Shown: positions 1-8,066 of the stretch, piece by piece | Layout: every line of letters begins with the position of its first letter | How positions within the stretch are numbered: position 1 is the first letter of the stretch | Made by a program: the position numbers and the translations under genes | Source of the DNA: Bradyrhizobium sp. NAS80.1 | Lineage (GTDB): Bacteria > Pseudomonadota > Alphaproteobacteria > Rhizobiales > Xanthobacteraceae | NCBI RefSeq assembly: GCF_001908205.1 | Contig: NZ_LGHL01000064.1 | Span: forward strand, 31,707-95,706 | Direction of reading: 5' to 3' | Length of the DNA: 64,000 nt | Notes under the pieces: model-generated | Told to the model about the DNA's origin: nothing | Databases searched by the model: none | What the model saw: only the letters and a program-made list of their open reading frames with translations

Positions 1-168
1 CTCGCTGGCCACGGGGTCGGAGCCATTGTCTTCGAGGACATCGATGGCGTCGTCATCGGTCGGGTTCGAGCCGGAATCCGGATCGGAGTCCAATTCCTTG
101 ACGTCGAATTCGCGCGCCTTCTCGATGATGAAGGCGAGCTTGTCGACGGAAATGGAAAGCTCTGGCAT
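1..168 (-). CDS. DUF3775-like protein, N-terminal part (runs off the window)
   Basis: The first 56 codons of a minus-strand gene start with ATG at 168-166, preceded by a GGGGGAG ribosome-binding site; the gene leaves the window at base 1. The visible N-terminus (MPELSISVDKLAFIIEKARE...) is followed by an acidic stretch rich in Asp and Ser (D-S-D-P-D-S-G-S-N, then D-D-D-A-I-D-V-L-E). I recognise this as the start of the small DUF3775 proteins of rhizobia, whose function is unknown. The family assignment rests on remembered similarity; the reading frame and the ribosome-binding site are directly visible. Confidence 0.7.
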   Translation of the reverse strand, partial: MPELSISVDKLAFIIEKAREFDVKELDSDPDSGSNPTDDDAIDVLEDNGSDPVASE

Positions 169-291
169 GGGCTCCCCCTTGGCTCGTCGTCTGGTTTGTT
201 CCAGGTTCCTCCGATAACGCAACATCATGACGGATGATCCATTGCGCTTGGCGGCGGAAACCCGCATCTTTCGCTGCCAATTGTCCTTCCT

Positions 292-386
292 CGTCATTCC
301 GGGGCGCGACAAAGTCGCGAATCCGGAATCTCGCACTACAATCTCGGGATTCCGGGTTCGATGCTACGCATCGCCCCGGAATGACG
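292..386. repeat. Intergenic palindromic repeat (CGTCATTCCGGGGCGCG type)
   Basis: The outer arms CGTCATTCCGGGGCG and CGCCCCGGAATGACG are inverted copies and enclose further inverted segments (AATCCGGAAT... / ...GGATTCCGGG). It fills the gap between the divergent DUF3775 and hydrolase genes. A half-site of the same family lies at about 9649-9690. Confidence 0.75.
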
Positions 387-423
387 ATTGGGGGACGCAA
401 ACAAGAAAATGGGGAAACGCCCG

Positions 424-1272
424 ATGCAGTGGAAGGTCGGCAGGGTCAAAATCACCAAGGTCGTGGAATTGGAGACGGTCGGCTCGACCCGCTTCATCCT
501 GCCGCTGGCGAGCAATGAAGAGATCCAGAAGCTGCCCTGGCTGATCCCGCATTTCGCCACTGAAGAGGGCCGGCTGAAGATGTCGATCCACTCGCTGGTG
601 GTGGAGACGCCGTCGCAACGCATCGTGGTCGATACCGGGCTCGGCAATGACAAGCAGGGCCGCAGCGTCCCGACCTGGAACAATCGTTCCACGCCATTCC
701 TGGAGACGATGACCGCGGCAGGCTTTGCGCCTGACAGCATCGACACCGTGCTGTGCACGCATCTCCACGTCGACCATGTCGGCTGGAATACGAAACTCGC
801 CGGCGGCAAATGGGTGCCGACCTTTCCCAACGCGCGCTACGTCTTCGGCAGGACCGAATACGAGCACTGGCGCGACCATTCGACCGAACCGGACAAGCAG
901 GCCGTGTTCGACGATTCCGTGAAGCCGATCGTCGATGCCGATCGGGCCGATTTGATCCCGAGCGACCACCGACTTTGCGAGGAGATCAGCATGATCCCGA
1001 CCCCGGGCCACAGCCCCGGCCATATGAGCATCCTCATCCAATCGGCCGGCGAGCAGGGCCTGCTCACCGGCGACGTCGCCCACCACCCCTGCCAGATGGC
1101 GCATCTCGGCTGGTCCTCGACCGCGGATTCCGACCAGAACCAATCGGCGGCGACGCGGCGCGAATTGTTTTCGCGCTTCGTCGATACGCCGACGCTGGTG
1201 ATCGGCGGGCATTTCTCGGCCGGGCACATCAAGCGCGACGGGGACGCGTTCAGGTTTGTGGCGTTGGGATGA
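424..1272 (+). CDS. Metallo-beta-lactamase-fold hydrolase
   Basis: A 282-residue MBL-fold metallo-hydrolase of the soluble glyoxalase II/lactonase-like group. The zinc motif T-H-L-H-V-D-H lies at about residues 112-118, followed by TPGHSPGH, the bridging Asp in GDVAHHP, and a C-terminal GGHFSAGH. The frame is open upstream: TTG at 388 and ATG at 409 are possible starts. ATG 424 has GGGGAAA seven bases upstream and gives the N-terminus MQWKVGRVKI expected for the family. There is no signal peptide, so the protein is probably cytoplasmic. A close paralogue lies at 3231-4100 in the same cluster. The substrate cannot be told from sequence. Confidence 0.85.
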   Translation: MQWKVGRVKITKVVELETVGSTRFILPLASNEEIQKLPWLIPHFATEEGRLKMSIHSLVVETPSQRIVVDTGLGNDKQGRSVPTWNNRSTPFLETMTAAGFAPDSIDTVLCTHLHVDHVGWNTKLAGGKWVPTFPNARYVFGRTEYEHWRDHSTEPDKQAVFDDSVKPIVDADRADLIPSDHRLCEEISMIPTPGHSPGHMSILIQSAGEQGLLTGDVAHHPCQMAHLGWSSTADSDQNQSAATRRELFSRFVDTPTLVIGGHFSAGHIKRDGDAFRFVALG

Positions 1273-1280
1273 TCTCCGTA

Positions 1281-1390
1281 TCCCGGACGCGGTGCAGCGT
1301 GCAACGCTGCTCCGCAGAGCCGGGACCCAGAACTCCGAAACGTAGGCCCCGGCTCTGCAGCGCACCGCTTCGCGCTGCGCAGCGTCCGGA
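1281..1390. repeat. Intergenic palindromic repeat (TCCCGGACGC type)
   Basis: Terminal TCCCGGACGC and GCGTCCGGA arms enclose nested inverted repeats (CAGAGCCGGG / CCCGGCTCTG). The rest of the gap to 1520 holds only the ribosome-binding site of the next gene. Confidence 0.7.
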
Positions 1391-1520
1391 GCACGAGACC
1401 TTGGTCCACCCACCGAATTGAGAGGGCTGCAATGCGGCCCGTTTTGAGCGGTTGAATTTCCCGCCGCCGTGTTCCATGAAGCTATTTAACCGATCGGTCC
1501 ATCTCCAGGGAGAAACGAGA

Positions 1521-2363
1521 ATGAAGCTTGTTCGTTACGGCGAAAAGGGTGCGGAAAAGCCCGGCCTCATCGACAAATCCGGCCAGTTGCGCGACCTGTC
1601 GGCGCATGTGAAAGACCTGACCGGCGAAGCCTATTCGCCTGAAACGTTGAAGAAGCTGGCTGCCATCGATCCGGCCTCGCTGCCCACCGTTTCCGGCAAG
1701 CCGCGCTTCGGCGCACCGGTCACCGGCATCTCGAAATTCGTCGCCATCGGCCTCAATTACAGCGACCACGCCAAGGAGACGGGCGCGGCGATCCCGACCG
1801 AGCCGATCATCTTCCTGAAGGCGAACACCTCGCTCTCCGGTCCGAACGACGCCGTCGAGAAGCCGCGCGGTTCGACCAAGCTTGACTGGGAAGTCGAGAT
1901 CGCCGCGATCATCGGCACCCGCGCCAAGTACGTCTCGGAAGCCGACGCGCTGAACTACGTCGCCGGTTACTGCGTCTGCAACGACGTCTCCGAGCGCAAC
2001 TTCCAGACCGAGCGCCTGGGCCAGTGGACCAAGGGCAAGTCGCACGACACGTTCGGCCCGGTCGGCCCGTGGCTCGCCACCAAGGACGAGATCAAGGACG
2101 TGCAGAACCTGTCGATGTGGCTCGACGTCAACGGCCAGCGCCGCCAGACCGGCTCGACCAAGACCATGATCTTCTCCATGGCCAAGTGCATCTCCTACGT
2201 CTCGCAGTTCATGACCTTGCTGCCCGGTGACATCGTCACCACCGGCACCCCGCCCGGCGTCGGTCTCGGCATGAAGCCGCCGACCTTCCTCAATGTCGGC
2301 GACGTCGTCACGCTCGGCATCGAGGGCCTCGGCGAGCAGCGCCAGGAAATCATCGGGGCGTAG
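1521..2363 (+). CDS. Fumarylacetoacetate hydrolase (FAH) family protein
   Basis: A 280-residue FAH-superfamily enzyme. This family hydrolyses or isomerises C-C bonds of acyl-pyruvates; annotations range from 2-hydroxyhepta-2,4-diene-1,7-dioate isomerase to 2,4-diketo-3-deoxy-fuconate hydrolase and ureidoglycolate lyase. Visible hallmarks are FVAIGLNYSDHA at about residue 75, the metal-ligand region DWEVEIA, GYCVCNDVSERNFQ, and the C-terminal TTGTPPGVGLG loop. The frame is open back to 1452, but ATG 1521 has AGGGAG nine bases upstream and matches the usual N-terminus MKLVRYG. Neighbouring GST and MBL hydrolases suggest a catabolic cluster; the actual substrate is unknown. Confidence 0.88.
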   Translation: MKLVRYGEKGAEKPGLIDKSGQLRDLSAHVKDLTGEAYSPETLKKLAAIDPASLPTVSGKPRFGAPVTGISKFVAIGLNYSDHAKETGAAIPTEPIIFLKANTSLSGPNDAVEKPRGSTKLDWEVEIAAIIGTRAKYVSEADALNYVAGYCVCNDVSERNFQTERLGQWTKGKSHDTFGPVGPWLATKDEIKDVQNLSMWLDVNGQRRQTGSTKTMIFSMAKCISYVSQFMTLLPGDIVTTGTPPGVGLGMKPPTFLNVGDVVTLGIEGLGEQRQEIIGA

Positions 2364-2373
2364 GGTCTCCGCC

Positions 2374-2519
2374 CTCATCCTGAGGAGCGCGCAACGCGCG
2401 CGTCTCGAAGGATGCGCCAAGAACAAAGTCACCCGACGTTCGCGCCGGGTGACCAGCGAATATCCCTCGTTGTCCATCCTTCGAGACGCGCGCCAAGGGG
2501 CGCGCTCCTCAGGATGAGG
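2374..2519. repeat. Intergenic palindromic repeat (CATCCTGAGG type), copy 1 of 4
   Basis: Outer arms CTCATCCTGAGGAGCGCGC and GCGCGCTCCTCAGGATGAG are perfect inverted copies, with inner GTCTCGAAGGATG / CATCCTTCGAGAC arms. Other copies are at 23983-24118, 58267-58380 and 61267-61396. Confidence 0.8.
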
Positions 2520-2548
2520 ACCGTCTGTCTGGATAGAGGTTATTTCAA

Positions 2549-3160
2549 ATGAAACTCACCTTCTCCCCCGCCTCGCCCTTCGCCCGCAAGGTTCGCATTG
2601 CCGCGATCGAGCTCGGGCTGATCGACAAGATCGAATTCACGCCGGCAACGGTCGCGCCGGGCACGGCCAACGAGGACTATTCACGCATCACGCCGCTGAA
2701 GAAGCTGCCGGTGCTGATCACCAATGACGGCGACGTGATCCTGGATTCGTATGTCATCGTCGAATATCTCAACGAGATGGCCGGCGGCAGTCTGATCCCG
2801 GATTACGGTCCGCGGCGCTGGAAGGCCAAGACCAACCACTCCCTGATCAACGGCATGCTCGATTCCATGCTGCTGTGCCGCTACGAGAAGATGGTGCGGC
2901 CGCAGGGGCTGCAATGGCAGGCATGGTCGGACGACCACTGGAACCGGGCCTGGACCGGCATGGCGCGCTTCGAGAACATGCCGGAAGTCTTGAACGGCCC
3001 GTTCGACATCTCGCAGATCGGCCTCGTTTGCGTGCTCGGCTATGCCGACTTCCGCTTCGCCGATTGCGGCTGGCGCAAGGCCTATCCGAAGCTCGATGCC
3101 TTCCACCAGAAGATGCTGGAGCGGCCCTCCGTGAAGATCTCGGTGCCGCCGGCGGCGTAG
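2549..3160 (+). CDS. Glutathione S-transferase family protein
   Basis: A 203-residue protein with an N-terminal thioredoxin-fold GST domain. S-P-F-A-R-K-V-R-I at residues 9-17 is the catalytic Ser/glutathione-binding start, K-L-P-V-L lies near residue 52, and D-S-Y-V-I-V-E-Y near residue 70 is the SNAIL-like gamma-glutamyl site. An all-helical C-terminal domain follows. The length is normal for GSTs. It follows the FAH gene on the same strand across a palindromic repeat. Such GSTs conjugate or isomerise electrophilic intermediates of ring-cleavage or xenobiotic routes; the substrate is unknown. Confidence 0.85.
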   Translation: MKLTFSPASPFARKVRIAAIELGLIDKIEFTPATVAPGTANEDYSRITPLKKLPVLITNDGDVILDSYVIVEYLNEMAGGSLIPDYGPRRWKAKTNHSLINGMLDSMLLCRYEKMVRPQGLQWQAWSDDHWNRAWTGMARFENMPEVLNGPFDISQIGLVCVLGYADFRFADCGWRKAYPKLDAFHQKMLERPSVKISVPPAA

Positions 3161-3164
3161 TTTG

Positions 3165-3211
3165 AGCATGATCTTTTCGGAAGACCGCTGCACACTTTTC
3201 CGGATCATGCT
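3165..3211. repeat. Short palindromic repeat (AGCATGATC...GATCATGCT), copy 1
   Basis: The arms AGCATGATC and GATCATGCT with inner TTTTCGGAA / TTCCGG-type pairing give a strong hairpin. A near-identical element is at 7367-7413. Confidence 0.75.
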
Positions 3212-3230
3212 GTAAACCCCGGGAGTTCTC

Positions 3231-4100
3231 ATGAGCCTGAAGTTCTCGGTCGGCGATCTTACCGTCCATCGCGTCATCGAGCAGGAAACCTCGTTCGTTC
3301 CGGCGCTGGATATGCTGCCGGGACTTTCGGCCGAGGTGCTGGCCGAAAACCGGGACTGGATGCGGCAGGCCAGGGCGCTGGATGACCAGGACGTGTTGCT
3401 CCTGTGCTTCCAGTCCTATGTGGTGAAGACGCCGCATCACACCATCCTGATCGACAGCTGCATCGGCAACGACAAGCCGCGCCCCAATCGGCCGAAATGG
3501 AATATGAAGACCGACGACACTTATCTGCGCGGGCTGGGCGCTGCCGGATTCTCGCCTGACGACATCGACTTCGTGATGTGCACGCATCTGCATGTCGATC
3601 ACGTCGGCTGGAATACGCGGCTTGAGAACGGGCGCTGGGTGCCGACCTTCCCCAAGGCGCGTTACGTCTTCGCCAAGCAGGAGTTCGACTACTGGTCCGA
3701 GCAGAACGCGAAGGCGGAGGTCCCGCCCTTCGCCGACAGCGTGCTGCCGGTCGTCGAGGCCAAGCGCCACGAGCTCGTCGGCAACGACCATCAAATCGGC
3801 GATCATGTCCGCATCCTGCCGACACCTGGCCACACGCCCGGCCATGTCGCCATCGCGATGGGCCGCGGCAAGGACGACGCCGTGTTCTCCGGCGACCTCA
3901 TGCACTCGCCGCTGCAGACGCTTTATCCGGAGCTGTCGATCAAGTTCGATGTCGATCCGGCCGCGGCGGCGAATACGCGCCGCAGCTTCCTGGAACGCTA
4001 TTGCGACACCGACACGCTGTGCTGCACCGCGCATTTCCCCTCGCCGTCGGTTGGCAAGATCAGGCGCAAGGGCAACGCGTTCGTCTGCGCGGCGGTGTGA
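3231..4100 (+). CDS. Metallo-beta-lactamase-fold hydrolase (paralogue)
   Basis: A 289-residue MBL-fold hydrolase. It shares with the 424-1272 product the blocks CTHLHVDHVGWNT, RWVPTFP-ARYVF and TPGHTPGH, then GDLMHSP and a terminal CTAHFPSPS. ATG 3231 follows GGGAG at 3221-3225. The zinc residues H-x-H-x-D-H and the later His and Asp are all present, so the enzyme should be active. The two paralogues bracket an FAH enzyme and a GST, which suggests related lactone- or ester-type substrates. No signal peptide is visible. Confidence 0.86.
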   Translation: MSLKFSVGDLTVHRVIEQETSFVPALDMLPGLSAEVLAENRDWMRQARALDDQDVLLLCFQSYVVKTPHHTILIDSCIGNDKPRPNRPKWNMKTDDTYLRGLGAAGFSPDDIDFVMCTHLHVDHVGWNTRLENGRWVPTFPKARYVFAKQEFDYWSEQNAKAEVPPFADSVLPVVEAKRHELVGNDHQIGDHVRILPTPGHTPGHVAIAMGRGKDDAVFSGDLMHSPLQTLYPELSIKFDVDPAAAANTRRSFLERYCDTDTLCCTAHFPSPSVGKIRRKGNAFVCAAV

Positions 4101-4110
4101 CGGGACTGCC

Positions 4111-4224
4111 GTAGGGTGGGTTAGCCCTGCGGCTGCGCGAAGCGCTGACGCGTGGCGTAACCCACCTCTTTGGTTTCCGCGGCGACAGAAGCGGTGGGCT
4201 ACGCCTTCGGCTAACCCACCCTAC
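4111..4224. repeat. Intergenic palindromic repeat (GTAGGGTGGGTTAGC type), copy 1
   Basis: Terminal arms GTAGGGTGGGTTAGCC and GGCTAACCCACCCTAC are perfect inverted copies. Related elements ending GTAGGGTGGGCAAAGCG are at 26936-27025 and 40192-40280. Confidence 0.8.
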
Positions 4225-4248
4225 GATTCCACCCGAGTGGAGGACACC

Positions 4249-5397
4249 ATGACAACACTCCCCGACATCCCCCTGCCCGCCGGCATCCGCTCGCGTTACG
4301 TCGACGGCATCAACGGCTTGCGCATGCATGTGCTGGAGGCCGGCTTCGAGACCAAAGGGCGGCGCTGCGTCCTGCTGCTGCATGGCTTTCCCGAGCTCGC
4401 CTTCTCCTGGCGGAAGGTGATGCCGGTGCTCAGCAACGCCGGCTATCACGTGATCGCGCCTGACCAGCGCGGTTATGGCCGGACCACGGGATGGAGCGCC
4501 GATTACGACGGCGATCTCAAGCCCTTCTCGCTCTTCAACCTGGTGCGTGACGCGCTCGGGCTGGTGTCGGCGTTCGGCTACAAACAGGTCGATCTGGCGG
4601 GACATGATTTCGGCAGTCCGGTCGCGGCCTGGTGCGCGCTGATGCGACCGGACATATTTCGTTCTGTCACGATGATGAGCGCCCCGTTCGGCGGAGCGCC
4701 GCCGCTGCCGTTTGGCACGGTCGACGCGCCGGCGAAGCCACCGGTGGAAGATCCCGTGCATCGCGAGCTTGCCGCGCTGCCGCGCCCGCGAAAACACTAT
4801 CAATGGTACTATTCGACACGCGCGGCTAACGCGGACATGCATCGCGCACCGCAGGGCGTGCATGATTTCCTCCGCGCCTACTATCATCACAAGAGCGCTG
4901 ATTGGACCGACAACAAGCCCTATCCGCTGAAGTCGTGGTCGGCGAATGAGCTGGCAAAGCTGCCGACCTACTATGTGATGGACGCTGGCGAGACCATGGC
5001 CGAGACGGTCGCGAGGGAGAAGCCGTCACCCGCCGCGATCGCCGCCAATCATTGGCTGCCAGACAGCGAGCTCTCGTACTACAGCGCCGAATACGCCCGC
5101 ACCGGATTCCAGGGCGGCCTGCAATGGTATCGCTGCGGCACGTCGGGCGCTTTCAATAGCGAGTTGCAACTGTTCGCCGGCCGCAGCATCGACGTGCCCT
5201 CCTGCTTCATCTCCGGCAAGCAGGATTGGGGCACCTACCAGCGCCCCGGCGTGTTCGAGACGATGCAGGCTCGCGCGTGCACGAAGATGCTCGGCTGCCA
5301 TCTCCTCGACGGCGCCGGACATTGGGTGCAGCAGGAACAGCCGGCCGAGGTGAGCCGGTTGCTACTCCACTTCCTCGCAAAGGTCCGCGCCGGTTGA
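4249..5397 (+). CDS. Alpha/beta hydrolase, epoxide-hydrolase type
   Basis: A 382-residue alpha/beta-hydrolase-fold enzyme. H-G-F-P-E at about residue 45 is the oxyanion-hole motif. The nucleophile elbow G-H-D-F-G at 118-122 carries Asp120, as in epoxide hydrolases, rather than the Ser of esterases. A cap-domain segment follows, and the catalytic His is about residue 358 in GAGHWVQQEQP. ATG 4249 is preceded by GGAGGA at good spacing; the longer open frame upstream runs through the repeat and is not coding. It probably hydrolyses epoxides to diols. It is the last gene of the plus-strand catabolic group before the iron-regulated mbfA promoter. Confidence 0.86.
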   Translation: MTTLPDIPLPAGIRSRYVDGINGLRMHVLEAGFETKGRRCVLLLHGFPELAFSWRKVMPVLSNAGYHVIAPDQRGYGRTTGWSADYDGDLKPFSLFNLVRDALGLVSAFGYKQVDLAGHDFGSPVAAWCALMRPDIFRSVTMMSAPFGGAPPLPFGTVDAPAKPPVEDPVHRELAALPRPRKHYQWYYSTRAANADMHRAPQGVHDFLRAYYHHKSADWTDNKPYPLKSWSANELAKLPTYYVMDAGETMAETVAREKPSPAAIAANHWLPDSELSYYSAEYARTGFQGGLQWYRCGTSGAFNSELQLFAGRSIDVPSCFISGKQDWGTYQRPGVFETMQARACTKMLGCHLLDGAGHWVQQEQPAEVSRLLLHFLAKVRAG

Positions 5398-5398
5398 T

Positions 5399-5453
5399 TT
5401 GACCGGAGAACCACGGCGCCTTATATAATTTAGAAACATTCTAAACTATATAA
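5399..5453 (+). promoter_or_regulatory. mbfA promoter with ICE (Irr) operator
   Basis: The perfect inverted repeat TTTAGAA-ACA-TTCTAAA at 5429-5445 matches the iron control element bound by Irr in rhizobia. It is nested in a larger dyad: TTATATA at 5421-5427 mirrors TATATAA at 5447-5453. A plausible core promoter is TTGACC (5399-5404) with TATATA or TATAAT (5422-5429), so bound Irr would cover the -10 and start region and repress. The motif is directly visible; Irr control is known for mbfA in bradyrhizobia and inferred here. Confidence 0.85.
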
Positions 5454-5463
5454 GCAGGGCCGC

Positions 5464-6435
5464 GTGAAGAATTTTGCCGATCTGACCGAGCGCGAGGTGC
5501 TTGCGGTCGCGATCTCCTCCGAGGAGGAGGACAGCCGCATCTACATGTCTTTCGCCGAGGACCTTCGGGAGCGATATCCGGACACGGCAAAGATCTTCGA
5601 GGAGATGGCCGAGGAGGAACGCGGCCATCGGCATCGCCTGCTCCAGCTCTACGAGGAGCGGTTCGGCCAGCATCTGCCGCCGATCCGCCGCGAGGACGTC
5701 AAAGGCTTTTTGCGCCGGCGCCCGATCTGGCTGACCAAGAACCTGCCGCTCGACACGATCCGGAAAGAGGTCGAGACGATGGAGTTCGAGGCCGAGCGCT
5801 TCTACGCCAAGGCCGCCGAGCAGGCCGAGGATGTCGGCGTGCGTCGCCTGCTTGGCGATCTCGCCGAGGAAGAGAAGCACCATGAGAACCGTGCCGTCGC
5901 GCTGACCGACGAAATTCTGAAGCCGGACGTGCGCGCCGAAGAGGATCGCACGCGGCGACGGATGTTCGTGCTGCAATATGTGCAGCCGGGCCTCGCCGGC
6001 CTCATGGACGGTTCGGTCTCGACACTGGCGCCGCTGTTCGCGGCCGCCTTCGCCACCCACCAGAACTGGCAGACCTTTCTGGTTGGCCTTGCCGCCTCGA
6101 TCGGCGCCGGCATCAGCATGGGCTTTGCGGAAGCGCTGTCCGATGACGGATCGCTGACCGGGCGTGGCTCGCCCTGGCTTCGCGGCATCACCTGCGGCGC
6201 GATGACAACGCTCGGCGGGCTCGGACACACCGCGCCCTATCTCGTGCCGGATAGTTGGCCCAACGCGTTCTGGATCGCGACCGCGATCGCCGGCGTCGTC
6301 GTGTTCATCGAATTGTGGGCGATCGCCTTCATCCGCTCGCGCTACATGGACACGCCCTTCCTCCAGGCGGTGTTCCAGATCGTGCTCGGTGGCGCCATCG
6401 TCCTCGCAGTGGGAATATTGATCGGCGCGGCCTGA
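5464..6435 (+). CDS. mbfA: Membrane-bound ferritin-like iron exporter MbfA
   Basis: A 323-residue fusion of an N-terminal ferritin-like (erythrin/rubrerythrin) four-helix domain (about residues 5-155) to a C-terminal VIT1/CCC1-type membrane domain (about 165-323, several TM helices, Q-P-G-L-A-G-L-M-D-G-S-V-S-T motif). Carboxylate/His iron ligands are seen as S-S-E-E-E-D near 20, E-E-E-R-G-H near 52, M-E-F-E-A-E-R near 108 and E-E-E-K-H-H near 137. MbfA exports iron and protects against iron and peroxide stress in Bradyrhizobium and Agrobacterium. The start is GTG at 5464, ten bases after the Irr palindrome. The next gene begins 15 bases downstream. Confidence 0.93.
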   Translation: MKNFADLTEREVLAVAISSEEEDSRIYMSFAEDLRERYPDTAKIFEEMAEEERGHRHRLLQLYEERFGQHLPPIRREDVKGFLRRRPIWLTKNLPLDTIRKEVETMEFEAERFYAKAAEQAEDVGVRRLLGDLAEEEKHHENRAVALTDEILKPDVRAEEDRTRRRMFVLQYVQPGLAGLMDGSVSTLAPLFAAAFATHQNWQTFLVGLAASIGAGISMGFAEALSDDGSLTGRGSPWLRGITCGAMTTLGGLGHTAPYLVPDSWPNAFWIATAIAGVVVFIELWAIAFIRSRYMDTPFLQAVFQIVLGGAIVLAVGILIGAA

Positions 6436-6450
6436 GCGGTGGTGGCAGTG

Positions 6451-7317
6451 ATGAAGAGGCATCGTTCATACACTGTCACCGCCGCAAGCCTGACCTGCAC
6501 ATTACTCCTGCTGGCCTCGAGCGAGGCCGCGCACGCCACCGACGAGATCCAGGTCTATAACGCCGGCATCGCCGATGTCGGCCAGTTCACGATCCAGCAG
6601 CACCTCAATTATATCGGGATCGGCCAGAAGGACCCGCCGTTCCCCGGCGGCATCCCGTCCAACGGCAGCCTCAACGGCACGCCGGAATTCGCCTATGGCA
6701 TGACCGATTGGTGGGAGCTCGGGCTCTATCTGCCGTTCTCCGTGCAGAATCAGCAATTCCTCTCCGACGCCTTCAAGCTGCGCACGCTGTTCGTCTCCCC
6801 GCACGCCGCCGACCGCAACTTCTTTTACGGCGTGAATTTCGAACTGAGCTACGAGATGCCGAAATTTGCGCAGACACGGTGGGGCCTGGAGATCAGGCCG
6901 ATCATCGGCGTCCGCAACGCCGAATACGAATTCATCGTTAATCCGATCGTCGACGTCGGCTTCGGCAGCAAAGGCGATGTGGATTTCACGCCGGCAGCCC
7001 GCGTCGCCCGCAAGCTCGGTGACGACCTGTTCGCGGGCTTCGAATACTACGGCGATCTCGGCGAGATCGGGAATTTCAAGAACCTGTCCAATCAGTCGCA
7101 CACGCTGTTCGCGGTGACCGATTTCAAGGTCGGCGATTTCGGCGTGAACTTCGGGGTCGGCTACGGGTTGACACCGGCATCCGACCGGCTGGTGATCAAG
7201 ACGATCATCGGTTACGCGTTTCCGATCCCGGGGGCGACGGCCAAAGCCGACGCGCGCATGAGCAGCGGTCCGATCAATCCGTTCGCACACGCTGTTGCGC
7301 GCAACTTTCAACCCTAG
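6451..7317 (+). CDS. Secreted, probably outer-membrane beta-rich protein
   Basis: A 288-residue protein with a signal peptide (MKRHRSY..., hydrophobic core, cleavage after A-A-H-A). The mature part is rich in aromatic, alternating strands typical of outer-membrane channels or porin-like transporters (e.g. F-A-Y-G-M-T-D-W-W-E-L-G-L-Y-L-P near residue 80, and Y-G-L-T-P near 230). GTG codons at 6439 and 6448 are in frame; ATG 6451 gives the cleanest signal peptide. It starts 15 bases after mbfA with no terminator between, so it is probably co-transcribed under the Irr/ICE promoter and might help move iron across the outer membrane. That role is inference. Confidence 0.75.
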   Translation: MKRHRSYTVTAASLTCTLLLLASSEAAHATDEIQVYNAGIADVGQFTIQQHLNYIGIGQKDPPFPGGIPSNGSLNGTPEFAYGMTDWWELGLYLPFSVQNQQFLSDAFKLRTLFVSPHAADRNFFYGVNFELSYEMPKFAQTRWGLEIRPIIGVRNAEYEFIVNPIVDVGFGSKGDVDFTPAARVARKLGDDLFAGFEYYGDLGEIGNFKNLSNQSHTLFAVTDFKVGDFGVNFGVGYGLTPASDRLVIKTIIGYAFPIPGATAKADARMSSGPINPFAHAVARNFQP

Positions 7318-7413
7318 AGCGCGATGAGATTGGGATGAATCGTCATCGCGCTTTAGCTTAAGTTCAAGCATGATCTTCTCGGAAAACCGCTGCGCACTTT
7401 TCCGGATCATGCT
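7317..7413. repeat. Two adjacent palindromic repeats
   Basis: 7317-7355 has GAGCGCGATGA / TCATCGCGCTTT arms. 7367-7413 is the second copy of the AGCATGATC...GATCATGCT element seen at 3165. They fill the gap before the cytochrome gene. Confidence 0.7.
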
Positions 7414-7446
7414 TTAGATGAGCACTTCGCCGAAAGGGGCGACCTC

Positions 7447-7977
7447 ATGACGGCCCAACTGCACTATGGGAAACCGGCCAAGATCTTCCATTGGCTCATT
7501 GTCGGACTGCTCGCGGTGCAATACCCGATCGGCTGGCTGATGCCGGATATCCACCGCGGCATGAGCCCGGGCGCCGCAATGACGTTTCACATCTCGATCG
7601 GGATTGCGATCCTCGCGCTGACGGCTCTCCGCTTTCTCTGGCGGCTCACCCATCCCGTTGCGCCCGAGAGCTCTCTGCCCGTCTGGCAGCGCTTGTCCTC
7701 GGAGGCTGTGCACTGGCTTCTCTATGTACTGGTGTTGGCAACGACGATCTCGGGCTGGTTGTTCGCTTCCTACCGGGGATGGTCCGTTTCGTTCTTCTAT
7801 CTTGTGCCGCTGCCGATGCTGGCCTCCGACAACGCTGCCGCCGGCCGCGCCATCGACGGCCTGCACCAGGCGACGGAATGGGCGCTCCTCATCATAATCG
7901 GGATTCACATTGCTGCGGCGCTCGCGCACATCTTCATCTATCGCGACCGCGTGATGCAGCGGATGCTGCCGGGGTAG
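7447..7977 (+). CDS. Cytochrome b561 family protein
   Basis: A 176-residue inner-membrane di-heme b-type cytochrome with four predicted TM helices. Candidate heme-ligand histidines are F-H-W near 15, F-H-I-S-I-G near 48, V-H-W-L-L-Y near 90, and G-I-H-I-A-A-A-L-A-H near 158-166. Bacterial b561 proteins pass electrons between quinol and a periplasmic acceptor or superoxide. ATG 7447 follows GAAAGGGG. It is separated from the upstream gene by palindromic repeats, so co-regulation with mbfA is uncertain. Confidence 0.88.
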   Translation: MTAQLHYGKPAKIFHWLIVGLLAVQYPIGWLMPDIHRGMSPGAAMTFHISIGIAILALTALRFLWRLTHPVAPESSLPVWQRLSSEAVHWLLYVLVLATTISGWLFASYRGWSVSFFYLVPLPMLASDNAAAGRAIDGLHQATEWALLIIIGIHIAAALAHIFIYRDRVMQRMLPG

Positions 7978-8066
7978 CTCTCAGGACAGGTCAACCCCGA
8001 TCAAACGGCGGTTGCAGCATCATATAAAACTGCGCATCATTGTAGGGCAATGAAACGCAGGAGCAT

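Noticed and set aside
53..400. Open frames in the first 400 bases on both strands
   Set aside because: They read through the palindromic repeat at 292-386; only the DUF3775 frame from 168 has a ribosome-binding site and a family pattern.
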